Counted from the stretch's first letter, positions 46,194 to 54,927 are shown. The stretch is DNA of 64,000 nt from Halosaccharopolyspora lacisalsi (GCF_014137975.1 NZ_JACGWZ010000007.1:186001-250000), one strand, 5' to 3'. Numbers and translations: made by a program. The notes: generated by a model not told the origin, from the letters alone.

Positions 46194-47363
46194 GTGCGTA
46201 CTCCTGCTCTCACCTCCCGGCTGCGCCCCTTCACCTCGACGATCTTCGCGGAGATCACCGAGCTCGCTCGGGAAACCGGAGCGGTCAACCTCGGTCAGGG
46301 CTTCCCCGACACCGATGGACCTCCGGCGATGCTGAACGAGGCACGCCGGGCGATCTCCGACGGCGTCAACCAGTACTCCCCGGGAGCGGGAGAACCCGAG
46401 CTGCGCCGGGCCATCGCCGACCAGCGGCGCAAGCACTACGGCACGGACCACGACCCGGACGGCGAGGTGCTGGTCACCGTCGGCGCGACCGAGGCCATCA
46501 CGGCGTCGATGCTGGCCCTGGTCGAGCCGGGTGAGGAAGTCGTGCTCGTCGAGCCGTACTACGACTCGTACCCGGTGGCCGTGTCCCTGGCCGGTGGTGT
46601 GCGCCGCACCGTCGGGCTCACCCAGGGGCAGGGGAACCGGTTCGTACTCGACACCGAGGCCCTGCGGGCCGCTGTCGGACCACGAACCAGGGCCCTGGTG
46701 CTGAACTCGCCCCACAACCCGACGGGCACCGTGTTCACCGACGCGGAACTCGACGTGATCGCCGAGGTGTGCCGGGAGCACGACGTGATCGCGGTGACCG
46801 ACGAGGTCTACGAGCACCTGCTCTTCGACGGACGCGGACACACCCCGCTGGCGGGGCTGCCCGGCATGGCCGAGCGCACCCTGTCGATCTCCAGTGCCGG
46901 TAAGACCTTCAGCGCCACGGGCTGGAAGATCGGCTGGGTGTGCGGGCCCGCCGAGCTGATCTCGGCCGTGCGCTCGGCCAAGCAGTTCCTGACCTTCGTC
47001 GGGGGCGCTCCCTTCCAGCCTGCCGTGGCCCACGCCCTGGATCACGAGCTCGACTGGGTCGAGCAGTTGCGCGACGACCTGCAACGCAAGCGGGACCGGC
47101 TGGCCGGTGGGCTGTCCGAAGCGGGTTTCGACGTGCTCGCGAGCGAGGGCACGTATTTCGTCTGCACCGACGTGCGTCCGCTCGGCTTCTCCGAGGGCGC
47201 CGAGTTCTGCCGCGCCCTGCCGCAGCGGGTCGGTGTGGCCGCGATCCCGGTCCAGGTCTTCTGCGACAACCCCGAGAACATGCGCCATCTGGTGCGCTTC
47301 GCCTTCTGCAAGCGCGACGACGTCCTGGACGAAGCGATCGAGCGACTGCACAAGCTGCGCTGA
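46194..47363 (+). CDS. dapC: PLP aminotransferase, DapC-like
   Basis: The 389-residue fold-type I aminotransferase has AVNLGQGFPDTDGPPAM, SPHNPTGTVF, the PLP-binding lysine in ISSAGKTFSATGWKIGW, and VRFAFCKRDD. It agrees closely with the mycobacterial N-succinyldiaminopimelate aminotransferase DapC (Rv0858c) as I recall it, which makes lysine/diaminopimelate for the cell wall. Other methionine- or kynurenine-type aminotransferases share much of this pattern, so the substrate is probable rather than certain. No ribosome-binding site is visible, suggesting a leaderless transcript. Confidence 0.8.
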   Translation: MRTPALTSRLRPFTSTIFAEITELARETGAVNLGQGFPDTDGPPAMLNEARRAISDGVNQYSPGAGEPELRRAIADQRRKHYGTDHDPDGEVLVTVGATEAITASMLALVEPGEEVVLVEPYYDSYPVAVSLAGGVRRTVGLTQGQGNRFVLDTEALRAAVGPRTRALVLNSPHNPTGTVFTDAELDVIAEVCREHDVIAVTDEVYEHLLFDGRGHTPLAGLPGMAERTLSISSAGKTFSATGWKIGWVCGPAELISAVRSAKQFLTFVGGAPFQPAVAHALDHELDWVEQLRDDLQRKRDRLAGGLSEAGFDVLASEGTYFVCTDVRPLGFSEGAEFCRALPQRVGVAAIPVQVFCDNPENMRHLVRFAFCKRDDVLDEAIERLHKLR

Positions 47364-47387
47364 GCTCACAAGCTCTCCCCGTCCGGC

Positions 47388-47429
47388 CGTGCGTCCGGCA
47401 AGCGGCGCGACCCCCTTGCCGGACGCACG
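47388..47429. terminator. Bidirectional hairpin terminator
   Basis: Perfect 15-nt arms CGTGCGTCCGGCAAG (47388-47402) and CTTGCCGGACGCACG (47415-47429) enclose a 12-nt loop, 25 nt after the aminotransferase stop. It probably also serves the convergent CHAT gene. Confidence 0.7.
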
Positions 47430-47569
47430 CTGCCGACGATGTACCGGTCCCCGGAGCTGGAGGCGCTGCGGCGCGGCAGCGCCTCCGTGAGGGTGCTCCG
47501 GTTGCGGGCGGGCGGCGACGGTCCGCGGCCCGCCCACCGTGGCGAACCAACCACACGTCGACACGGGAT

Positions 47570-49105
47570 TCACGTTCCTCCGTGGCCGAGGCACACGAAC
47601 CCGTGTTCACCGTGCATAGCCTGGGCACTGGCCAGGGCTTCCGCGGGTGCGAGTCCCTGTCGCAGTCCGGTGTGCAACGACACCATGACCCGGGCGGCGC
47701 GCTCGTCCGAGATCGGTACGACACCGGCGATGAGGGTGGCCGTGCCGCGTTCGAGCAGGGCCGCCGCCATGCCCGTCAACTCGTTGCCGCGACCGGTCGC
47801 GAGGCATCCGACCTCGCACGCCGACAGGACCACGGTGGTGGGACCACGCCGGAGTCGGTGCACGTCGTAGCCGTAGAGCGGACCATCGGCCAGCTCCAGG
47901 CAGGAGAGCAGGGGGTGGTCACCGCGGAACCACCCGTGAGCGGCGATGTGCGCGAACTCCGCTCCGTCCATGCTCTCCAGCACGCGATCGACCGTCGCCG
48001 CACCCCCGAGCAGCAGTCGACCACCCGAGACCGCATGCAGGGTGCGTACCTCGCCGACGGCATGCTCCAGGTCGGGTCCGCCGACCCAAACCCCGGAGCT
48101 ACCGTCCGTTGCGGAACGCGCTCGCGCGGCGGCCCCCAACCAGCACCGCAGCGACGGGGCCACGGTGACGCTCCTGCCGCGGCAGCGAGGGAGCGCGGCC
48201 CACGGCAGTGCGTGGAGCGGCCCCGTCGGCACGATGACCAACGACCGTCCCCGGTGCAACTCGCGCTCGACCGGCTCGAGCAGCCACCGGTCGAGCGCCC
48301 GGGCGGACTCCCGCGCTCCCGCGGAGAACACCTCAGCACTGTGCGGATCCGTCCGCACGGACTGCTTGCCCAGGAAATACCGGAGGCGGTCGATCTCGCC
48401 CGACTCGACCACACCGTCCCCGTGCTCGCCCAGTCGGACCTCTCCGTCCACGACGACCGTCGAGTACACCCGGCCGTCGTGGACGAAGTAGTTCAGCAGC
48501 ACCGCCTTCCCGAGCTCGCTCAGCACCTCGTCGAGCTCTAACTTCCGCACCGCTTCCGCCCGGTTGCCACCACCGCGCACCGCATGCCGCCGCACCCGGT
48601 CCTCCAGCGCCCCGACCGCGGCCGGAACCGCGGAGCGGCTGCCGTGACCCCCTACGGTCTCGCGCAGGGTGCCCAGTGCCGTTCGCAAGTTCCGGTCCGA
48701 TGGCGGAGGCAGTTGCCTCCGGCGGGGTACCGCCGCTCGGAACCACTCCGTTCGACGCAGCACCAGGCTCGGAGTCCCGCTTCGTACGGCGGCTCCGATC
48801 GCCGCTCCGGCGATTCGCTCCGCGTGCTCCGGGGAGCACATCCGGGCCAGGAGAGTCACGAAGCACTCCTCGACCGAACGCGTACTCGCTTTGCAGCTGT
48901 CCGCGAGCCGTCGAAACAACCAGCGCAGTGCGGCGAGCAGCGCCACCACCGTGGTGCGGCAGCCGGCGCCGCACCACGAACCCGGCACGGTCCCGCATCC
49001 GCGAGCCGACCCGGTCGAGCGCTGTTCGAACCACGCGGTCCCCGGTGCACCGGCGAGCAACCTCGAGCACGCGCTGAGGCCGTGCGCTGCCGAGCCGCCG
49101 TTCAA
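47570..49105 (-). CDS. CHAT-domain (caspase-like) cysteine peptidase, no TPR repeats
   Basis: The 511-residue protein has a helical N-terminal third and a C-terminal CHAT domain. The predicted catalytic dyad is His390 (AHIAAHGWF) and Cys430 (VVLSACEVGCLATGRG), numbered from a TTG at 49105. SLVIVPTGPLHALPWAALP and the glycine-rich LIAGVVPISDE are further CHAT signatures. CHAT proteins are clan-CD peptidases, often used in regulated proteolysis or defence. Most actinobacterial relatives have long TPR arrays before the domain; here the upstream gene ends exactly at the start, leaving no room for one. The start overlaps the previous stop by 4 nt (TTGA); TTG at 49117 is an alternative. Confidence 0.85.
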   Translation of the reverse strand: MNGGSAAHGLSACSRLLAGAPGTAWFEQRSTGSARGCGTVPGSWCGAGCRTTVVALLAALRWLFRRLADSCKASTRSVEECFVTLLARMCSPEHAERIAGAAIGAAVRSGTPSLVLRRTEWFRAAVPRRRQLPPPSDRNLRTALGTLRETVGGHGSRSAVPAAVGALEDRVRRHAVRGGGNRAEAVRKLELDEVLSELGKAVLLNYFVHDGRVYSTVVVDGEVRLGEHGDGVVESGEIDRLRYFLGKQSVRTDPHSAEVFSAGARESARALDRWLLEPVERELHRGRSLVIVPTGPLHALPWAALPRCRGRSVTVAPSLRCWLGAAARARSATDGSSGVWVGGPDLEHAVGEVRTLHAVSGGRLLLGGAATVDRVLESMDGAEFAHIAAHGWFRGDHPLLSCLELADGPLYGYDVHRLRRGPTTVVLSACEVGCLATGRGNELTGMAAALLERGTATLIAGVVPISDERAARVMVSLHTGLRQGLAPAEALASAQAMHGEHGFVCLGHGGT

Positions 49106-49587
49106 CAGACCAACCAATCGGCCACGAGCGGCGTGGAACCGGTCGGCCGCAGCGTCACGCTCAGCGGTCCGGCGGGCACGTCGTCGATGCGGAAGGCCGC
49201 GTGCCGGTCCAGCACACCGGTGTGCTCCCCGTCGGGATGGCGCAGCGTCACCGATCCCCCGAGACCGTGCCGGCCGGCACGGTCGATCACGATGCCGCGC
49301 GCAGTCAGCATCCCCGGCACGGTCGGGATCAGATCCATCTCCAGCACCCGCCCCGGCAGCGCGTAAGTGAGCACCCTGGACGCGCGGTCCGCGCCGCGAG
49401 TGAGCGCGGGCCCCGGAGTGTCCGCCGAATCAGCGACGAGCTCCAGCACCTCCGTGGCGGGGGAACCTTCCGAAGACACGAACCGCGCCGCCGCGCAGGC
49501 CGCGTCCAGCGCGCGCTCGGGAACCGGATCGCAGAGCTGGAGCACCGCACGCAGCGCACGCAACTCATCGGGAACGAAGTCACTCAT
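49102..49587 (-). CDS. Small protein linking sigma factor and CHAT peptidase
   Basis: The 161-residue protein has no membrane segment. Its N-terminal half is helical and acidic (PDELRALRAVLQLCDPVPERAL). Its C-terminal half looks like a small beta-sandwich (GSVTLRHPDGEH, AFRIDDVPAGPLSVTLRP), similar to carboxypeptidase-regulatory-like domains. It sits where an anti-sigma factor would be expected, overlapping the sigma gene by 4 nt and the CHAT gene by 4 nt. It may therefore be a sigma regulator or a CHAT substrate/adaptor; both are inference. The family is not named. Confidence 0.72.
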   Translation of the reverse strand: MSDFVPDELRALRAVLQLCDPVPERALDAACAAARFVSSEGSPATEVLELVADSADTPGPALTRGADRASRVLTYALPGRVLEMDLIPTVPGMLTARGIVIDRAGRHGLGGSVTLRHPDGEHTGVLDRHAAFRIDDVPAGPLSVTLRPTGSTPLVADWLVC

Positions 49588-50168
49588 CCTGCCGCCTCCT
49601 CGGGCATTCCGGTGGCGGCCAGGCTCTGGCGCAACGCCGTCAGGCACCGATTCCGCTTCGGCCCGATGCTGCCGCGCGCCATGCCCAGGGCGGTAGCGAT
49701 CTGGTTGTAGCTGGTGTCCGGAGCGACCGCCACGACCCGAAGCAGCTGCTGACACCGTTGGGACAACCCGGCGAAGGCCTGAGCCACGCGGGAGAGCACC
49801 GCGGTCCGAACGGCTCGGTTCTCGGGTCCGTCCGCGATGTCGGCCACGTCGAGCAGCAACGTGTCCAGCCCGGCCGGCGTTTCGCGCCGCCGCGCCTTGA
49901 CCAGCCGCAGGGCCTCGCGGCGTGCCGTCGTCGCCAACCACGCGGGCAGCGCATCCGGCTGCCGCAACTTGTGCAGGTTCTCCGCCAACAACACCCAGGT
50001 CACCTGACACACGTCCTCCGCGTCGGCGCGGTTCATCGAATACGCTCTGGCGGCTCCCCACACCATGGGGCCGTGGTGTTCGACCAAGTACCGCCAGGCG
50101 TCCTGGTCGCCCTCGGACACGCGGTCCAAGAGCGCGGCCATCCCGCAGCTCGCACCGAACTCGGTCAC
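49584..50168 (-). CDS. ECF-type RNA polymerase sigma factor of the CHAT operon
   Basis: The 194-residue sigma factor has region 2 (AWRYLVEHHGPMVWGAARAYSM, ADAEDVCQVTWVLLAENL, then LPAWLATTARREALRLVKARR). Region 4 reads LSQRCQQLLRVVAVAPDTSYNQIATALGMARGSIGPKRNRCL. There is no SnoaL or other extra domain. GGAGG lies 6 nt before the GTG at 50168. It is the first gene of a three-gene operon and likely drives it. Confidence 0.88.
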   Translation of the reverse strand: MTEFGASCGMAALLDRVSEGDQDAWRYLVEHHGPMVWGAARAYSMNRADAEDVCQVTWVLLAENLHKLRQPDALPAWLATTARREALRLVKARRRETPAGLDTLLLDVADIADGPENRAVRTAVLSRVAQAFAGLSQRCQQLLRVVAVAPDTSYNQIATALGMARGSIGPKRNRCLTALRQSLAATGMPEEAAG

Positions 50169-50929
50169 TGCACACCTCCGTCTGTCGGTTCCGGTCCGTT
50201 TCCGTCGGGGCCGGTACGGATAAGAGTCTCGGGAGCCCCGCACGGATTCACCCGGATCCGCGAAACCCCCGAAAGGGTCACGAACCAGGTATTTCCACTC
50301 AGCCGACAGCACCGGAAAAAGTGAGTTTTATTCAGCAAAGGACATGGAAATTACTCACTTCGTGGGCGGGATTTACCCACGGGATGCCGGACGGGCCGGG
50401 GTGAGGCACGATGACCCCGGGACTCGCTTGAACCCGCAACCGGTGGTGATAATGCTCGACACTTGTGCACGACGCCGATCAGCCCTCCTCGCGGCCGCGA
50501 CGCGAGTGGCGATCTCCGGTCGTCGGCACACACCGCCCGTCGGGCAAGCGACGCCGAAAACCCCCGTGCGGACTCGTGGGGGATGGACACCAGAATTGGT
50601 CCAGCCCATTGGAGTCTCCTCGGGAGTACCGCCCGACGTGACAGACTGATCGGCGAAAGCGACGCCGCCACCACACCCTTTTCGGGGTGGTGGTCGTCGA
50701 CGGTGCCGAGTCAGACTGCCCCCAAACCCGAAACAACGCGGAATTTCCTTTCCCGGCGTTCTCGAACCCCGGACTCCGATCCGACGTCCGCGCTAGGTCG
50801 GATCGGGCACGAGGAGCTGTCGATCTCGGGCGGCTCCTCTCCCCGGTGCCGCGATGCCCCGGCGGCACCGGGGGCACCAGGGAAACCGCCCACCGGCACG
50901 ACGAGGGGCCGTGCCGGTGGGCGGCTCCC
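50169..50929. other. 761-nt intergenic region upstream of the sigma-CHAT operon
   Basis: I find no supported gene. Open frames on both strands lack domains and ribosome-binding sites. It includes an AT-rich segment near 50310-50350, a plausible promoter zone for the sigma operon, and at its right end the MocR-gene terminator. Confidence 0.5.
50886..50924 (-). terminator. Hairpin terminator of the MocR-type regulator gene
   Basis: Perfect 14-nt arms CCGCCCACCGGCAC (50886-50899) and GTGCCGGTGGGCGG (50911-50924) enclose an 11-nt loop, 5 nt past the stop codon. Confidence 0.75.
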
Positions 50930-52342
50930 TCAGGTGACGAGTCCTTCCCACTCGCGAGGGGTGGCATCGCCGACGGCGGCGCACGCGAGCGCGAGCTTCG
51001 ACACCGCGTCACGGAGCTGTTCCTCGGGCAGGGTGTAGGGCACCCGCGCGTAGTGCTGCAGGGAGCCCTGAACCGCGAAGCGGGACCCCGGTGCCAACCG
51101 CACACCGTGTTGCTCGGCGGCCACGGCGAGCCTGTCACCGATCGGGGCGCCCAGGTCGCACCACAGCGAAAGCCCCCCGTCCGGTACTCGACAGCTCCAC
51201 TGGGGGCACTGCCTGCGGAGCTCCTCGACGAGGAAGTCCCGGCGGCGCGCCCACTCGGCACGCCGCCGCCGGAGAAGCCGTTCACCGTCGCGCAGGAGTT
51301 CGGTGAGCACGAGCTGCTCGAACACCGGGCTGCCCAGGTCCACCGAGGCCCGTCCGTGAACCATGCACCGCACGAACTCCTCGGACGCCCGCACCCATCC
51401 CAACCTCATGCCTCCCCAGCAGGACTTGGCGGCCGAACCGATGGTGATCACGTGCTTCTCGTCGAACGACGCCACCGGCGGCGGGGCCTCGTGGGCGGAC
51501 AGATCGATGTCGACCAGGGTTTCGTCGACGACGGCGACGGTGTGGTTGCGCCGCAACGCCAGGGCCAGTCGCTGCCGATCGCGACCGCTCATGCGCGCGC
51601 CCGTCGGGTTCTGGAAGTCGGGGATCAAGTAGGCCAGCCGGGGTGACCGCTGGTTCAGCGTCGCCTCGACCAGTTCCAGGTCCCACCCGTCGTCGAGCAG
51701 GGGTACCGGTGCCGGTTGGGCGTGGGCACCTCGGATCGCCTCCGTGGCGTTCGGGTAGGTCGGCTGCTCGACCAGGACCCGCTCACCGGGTGCCACCATC
51801 GTGCGCAGAACGAGCGCGAAAGCGTGTTGCGCACCGTTGGTGATCAGGATTTGGTCGCGTGAGGTGGGCAGTCCTCTGCGGGTGAACCGCTCGGCCACGC
51901 TTTCGCGCAGATCCCTCAGTCCGTGCGGCTGGTAACCGTGACTGTCCGCGTGATCGACGAAGCGGACGCGAGCCGCGTCGGCGGCTTCGAACAACTCGGG
52001 CGGCGCGGCCGGGGTGGCCTGAGCGAGGTTGACGAGTGCCGGGCCCTCCGAGGGAAACCACCCTCCCACCGGAGCCGCCTCACCCCCGGGAAGCCGCACC
52101 CAGGAACCGGCTCCACGACGTTTCGTGACGAAGCCGTCGGCACGCAACCGCTCCAGGGCGCTGCCGACCAGAGTACGACTGGCACCGAGGGCCTCGGCGA
52201 GTTCGCGTTCGGCGGGAAGACGGGTTCCGGGTGGTAGCCGCCCGTCCAGCAGGAGCTGACGCACGGCCTCGTGCAGGCGCCGCGAGGACCACTCTCCGGT
52301 GTTCCAGGATCCGAGCAGCTGAGCGAAAGTGTGACCACGCAT
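50930..52342 (-). CDS. MocR/YczR-type GntR regulator with aminotransferase domain
   Basis: The 470-residue protein has an N-terminal GntR winged helix (LPPGTRLPAERELAEALGASRTLVGSALERLRADGFV) and a large fold-type I aminotransferase-like domain. That domain contains a PLP lysine in TIGSAAKSCWGGMRLGW. MocR proteins sense PLP or amines and bind the divergent promoter. Its neighbour is the membrane protein YczE, the usual partner of YczR. AAGGAAG precedes the ATG. The divergent 78-nt gap carries a candidate operator. Confidence 0.88.
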   Translation of the reverse strand: MRGHTFAQLLGSWNTGEWSSRRLHEAVRQLLLDGRLPPGTRLPAERELAEALGASRTLVGSALERLRADGFVTKRRGAGSWVRLPGGEAAPVGGWFPSEGPALVNLAQATPAAPPELFEAADAARVRFVDHADSHGYQPHGLRDLRESVAERFTRRGLPTSRDQILITNGAQHAFALVLRTMVAPGERVLVEQPTYPNATEAIRGAHAQPAPVPLLDDGWDLELVEATLNQRSPRLAYLIPDFQNPTGARMSGRDRQRLALALRRNHTVAVVDETLVDIDLSAHEAPPPVASFDEKHVITIGSAAKSCWGGMRLGWVRASEEFVRCMVHGRASVDLGSPVFEQLVLTELLRDGERLLRRRRAEWARRRDFLVEELRRQCPQWSCRVPDGGLSLWCDLGAPIGDRLAVAAEQHGVRLAPGSRFAVQGSLQHYARVPYTLPEEQLRDAVSKLALACAAVGDATPREWEGLVT

Positions 52343-52376
52343 ACCGCTTCCTTAGCGACAAGACCGGTTTCTCCAA

Positions 52377-52401
52377 ATTGGTACTCGATACGAGGTCCAA
52401 T
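52377..52401. promoter_or_regulatory. Candidate operator between yczR-like and yczE-like genes
   Basis: The 25-nt imperfect palindrome is centred at 52389: ATTGG (52377-52381) and CCAAT (52397-52401) flank CTCG-ATA-CGAG. It lies in the 78-nt divergent promoter region, where a MocR dimer would be expected to bind. Confidence 0.5.
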
Positions 52402-52420
52402 ACAACATATAAACAACCAC

Positions 52421-53062
52421 ATGCCCGCGAAATTGGCAAAAGTGGACCTCGAACCGATACCGGTCACGATCCGGCCGGCGTTCCGGCTCTCGCAACTGTT
52501 GCTCGGCCTGGTGCTCTACGGCACGAGCATGGCGCTCATGGTGCGTGCCCGGCTCGGGCTCTCGCCGTGGGACGTGCTGCACCAGGGCCTGACGGAGTCG
52601 CTGGGGTGGTCCTTCGGCGCGGTCACCGCCCTCACCGGGGTGACCGTGTTGCTGGCGTGGCTTCCACTGCGACAACGCCCGGGTATCGGCACCGTGGCCA
52701 ACGTCGTCGTCATCGCCGTGTCCGTCGACGGAGCCCTGCGTCTGTTGCCGTCCGCGCCCGCGCTGGAATGGCAACTACCGATGATGACCGGAGGCATCGT
52801 GCTCAACGCGGTGGCGACCGCCCTCTACGTCGGCGCCCGACTCGGCCCGGGACCGCGCGACGGCCTGATGACGGGACTGCACGCACGCACCGGAGGGTCG
52901 ATACGCGTGGTGCGCACCGGTATCGAGGTCTCCGTACTGGCGGTCGGCTGGTTGCTGGGTGGCACGGCGGGAGCGGGAACCGTGCTGTACGCACTGGCCA
53001 TCGGGCCGCTGACGCAGTACTTCCTGGCCATCGTGGCGATACGCCGCCGCCGGGCCGGATAA
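52421..53062 (+). CDS. YczE-family membrane protein
   Basis: The 213-residue protein has five or six transmembrane helices with the YczE motifs LYGTSMALMVRARLGLSPWDVLHQGL and ARLGPGPRDGLMTGL. YczE proteins pair with YczR regulators; in Bacillus one affects nonribosomal peptide production by an unknown mechanism. The transcript may be nearly leaderless: no ribosome-binding site is seen, and an AT-rich stretch ends just before the ATG. The PP2C-like gene begins 9 nt downstream. Confidence 0.85.
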   Translation: MPAKLAKVDLEPIPVTIRPAFRLSQLLLGLVLYGTSMALMVRARLGLSPWDVLHQGLTESLGWSFGAVTALTGVTVLLAWLPLRQRPGIGTVANVVVIAVSVDGALRLLPSAPALEWQLPMMTGGIVLNAVATALYVGARLGPGPRDGLMTGLHARTGGSIRVVRTGIEVSVLAVGWLLGGTAGAGTVLYALAIGPLTQYFLAIVAIRRRRAG

Positions 53063-53070
53063 TCGCCGTC

Positions 53071-53880
53071 ATGGTGAGTGTCGAAGTGGCCGAGCGGGCG
53101 GGCGGCGAGCGCAGTGAGGACGTGGTGCTGACCCTGCCGAACGCGGTGGCACTGCTCGACGGGGCGACCTCGGTGCGACCGACCGAGTACACCGGTGGTT
53201 GGTACGCGCAACGGCTCGTCGAGGCACTGCGTCCCCGGCTGTCCACGTCCGACGATCTCGCCGACCTGCTGGCAGCGGCCATCACCGAGGTCGCCGACCG
53301 GTACGGACTACGCGCCGGCCGGGCTCCTTCCAGTACGGCGTCCTTGCTGCGCTGGGACGACGAAACCGTGGAAGCGCTGGTGCTCGCCGACAGCCCGGTG
53401 GTGGTGTTCACCGCGGCGGGACCGCACCCCGTTACCGACGACCGGTTGGCGAACCTGCGCTCGGAGGGCCGGGGCGGCTACCGCGAACGACTCCGCACCG
53501 GCGGTGGCTTCGGTCCGGGTCACGACGAGGAGCTACGCGCGGCCGTGGACCGGACCGGGCGGTGGCGCAACGTCGAGGGCGGCTTCTGGGTGGCCGAGGC
53601 CGACCCACGCGCCGCGTACCGGGCGACTCGGGCCACGTGGCGACGGGACGAGGTGCACTCGGCACTGCTGGCCAGCGACGGCGTGTCGTGCGGGGTGGAC
53701 GAGTACGAGATCTATCCGGACTGGTCCGCCCTCCTGGAACAGGCGTTCGACGCCGGGGCTCGCAGCGTTCTCGAACAGGTGCGGGACGCCGAGAGCTCCG
53801 ATCCCGACGGTCGGCGGTGGCCGCGTCCGAAGCGGCACGATGACCAGGCGCTCGCCCTGGTGCGCTTCGGTACGACATGA
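53071..53880 (+). CDS. PP2C-like phosphatase domain protein
   Basis: The 269-residue protein resembles a PP2C fold: EDVVLTLPNAVALLDGATSV (metal-site DGAT), SSTASLLRWDDETVEALVLADSPVVVF, SALLASDGVSCGVDEY, RHDDQALALVRF. The Asp residues for the two-metal site are partly recognisable, so serine/threonine phosphatase activity is plausible. It follows the YczE gene by 8 nt and is probably in its operon. No kinase is nearby. Confidence 0.75.
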   Translation: MVSVEVAERAGGERSEDVVLTLPNAVALLDGATSVRPTEYTGGWYAQRLVEALRPRLSTSDDLADLLAAAITEVADRYGLRAGRAPSSTASLLRWDDETVEALVLADSPVVVFTAAGPHPVTDDRLANLRSEGRGGYRERLRTGGGFGPGHDEELRAAVDRTGRWRNVEGGFWVAEADPRAAYRATRATWRRDEVHSALLASDGVSCGVDEYEIYPDWSALLEQAFDAGARSVLEQVRDAESSDPDGRRWPRPKRHDDQALALVRFGTT

Positions 53881-54234
53881 CGGCGTTTCCGAACGACACG
53901 ATGGAGTGTCACCCGTTCAGTCGAATCAGCCGGAAAAGATCACTCCACCTAGAGACAACCGGCGGTACTATCGAGTAATGTGGAGATGTCCACCTGACCC
54001 CCAGGGGTGGACCTCCGCGCCCCCGCACTCCCGGTGACCCCCAGACCGGTTGAGCGCGGGGGCGCCCTTGCTTCCCGGGAGAGGAGCACGAACGAGTACC
54101 GGAGGGTGCGTTATCGAGCTCGGATGACACCGGGCAACACTCGATCGACTGGTCCGTTCGGGTGACAAAGGGAACCGAAAGCGGATTCACATAGTCGGTT
54201 CCTGTGCTGATGTACCGCGAGGCTGGGAGGCGCC
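53881..54234. other. 354-nt intergenic region with two hairpins
   Basis: It contains a short hairpin, GTCCACC (53988-53994) / GGTGGAC (54006-54012) around an ACCCCCAGGGGT core, followed by the stronger terminator at 54017-54065. A 19-codon frame beginning MWRCPPDPQGW overlaps the first hairpin; I do not call it. The rest shows nothing. Confidence 0.5.
54017..54065 (+). terminator. Hairpin terminator after the PP2C-like gene
   Basis: Perfect 10-nt arms GCGCCCCCGC (54017-54026) and GCGGGGGCGC (54056-54065) enclose a 29-nt loop, 137 nt downstream of the stop codon. Confidence 0.55.
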
Positions 54235-54495
54235 GTGAATATGCACGCCCAGATCGAACTGTTCGGCGGCCCGGAGGACGGCCGCGAAATCACCCTGCCG
54301 GTCGGAACGGAAGGCACTCCCCTCTCACCCCTGCCCGTGCCCTCCCCCCGTACCGGAGAGGACGCCGGGGAGGAGTCCGAGGGCCCTGCGGAGCACGAGG
54401 TGGCCTGGTACGAGCGCCACCATCGCCGGCGCAGGGACATGTGGGTGTACAAGTACGTCAGCTCGCACTCGGTCCACCAAACCGAGAACACCTGA
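54235..54495 (+). CDS. Small conserved-type hypothetical protein (FGGPEDGRE motif)
   Basis: The 86-residue soluble protein begins with a beta-hairpin-like motif ELFGGPEDGREITLPV, seen in many small actinomycete and phage-associated proteins of unknown role. It has an acidic middle and ends with a basic RRRRDMWVYKYV strand. GGGAGG lies 4 nt before the GTG. It is isolated between terminators and the tRNA operon. Confidence 0.6.
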   Translation: MNMHAQIELFGGPEDGREITLPVGTEGTPLSPLPVPSPRTGEDAGEESEGPAEHEVAWYERHHRRRRDMWVYKYVSSHSVHQTENT

Positions 54496-54853
54496 GAACA
54501 CCGTCGACGGCCGCGGACGTCAGATACCCCCCGGGGGGGATTCCGTGGCACGAGTGGCCCGCACGGACACCTTCAACGCCGTCGCCGAGGACTGCCCGGC
54601 GAGGGCGGCGACACCGCTTCCGACGAAGACGGCGACCCATCGGGCGGTCACGCACGAAAAGACCTGCGCCGAGGTCGTCTCCGGGAGGAGCAGCCCTCGA
54701 CCACCGGTCGCGTCACGAAGGTCATGATTTGCTCGCCGGTCCGCCAGGTCGAGACCACGAGCCTGTTTGACCGGGCAAGAAGCGACAAGCCCCACGGACA
54801 TGAAAGCGGCCCCCACCGTGTCCGGCAGGGGCCGTTCTCGCAGCTCTGAGCAG
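54496..54853. other. 358-nt region with C6G7 palindrome and tRNA terminator
   Basis: ATACCCCCC directly abuts GGGGGGGAT at 54524-54541. Two short opposing open frames exist around 54530-54730 but neither is convincing. The tRNA operon terminator is at 54807-54834. Confidence 0.5.
54807..54834 (-). terminator. Terminator of the tRNA operon
   Basis: Arms CGGCCCC (54807-54813) and GGGGCCG (54828-54834) form a hairpin that is followed on the minus strand by a CTTT stretch, 20 nt past tRNA-Phe. Confidence 0.65.
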
Positions 54854-54927
54854 TGGCCAGGGACGGGGTCGAACCGCCGACCTTCCGCTTTTCAGGCGGA
54901 CGCTCGTACCAACTGAGCTACCTGGCC
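54854..54927 (-). tRNA. tRNA-Phe (GAA)
   Basis: This is a 74-nt cloverleaf. The acceptor stem pairs GGCCAGG with CCTGGCC, the D loop holds AGTTGGTA, the anticodon loop is CTGAAAA, and the T loop is GGTTCGACC. Discriminator A; CCA is not encoded. Confidence 0.95.

Noticed and set aside
48700-49105. Possible frameshift at the N-terminus of the CHAT protein
   Set aside because: Alternative frames look superficially protein-like, but the segment SPEHAERIAGAAIGAAVRSG onward fits the CHAT-protein frame, and the overlap with the upstream stop supports the chosen start. Not excluded, only unsupported.
53978-54037. Possible 19-residue leader peptide with cysteine (MWRCPPDPQGW...) before a hairpin
   Set aside because: It is reminiscent of attenuator leaders, but no ribosome-binding site is seen and the downstream gene has no link to cysteine or metals.
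54545-54727. 60-codon plus-strand frame with two cysteines, opposed by a minus-strand frame with a hydrophobic stretch
   Set aside because: Both strands show similar codon bias, neither has a ribosome-binding site, and no family is recognisable.
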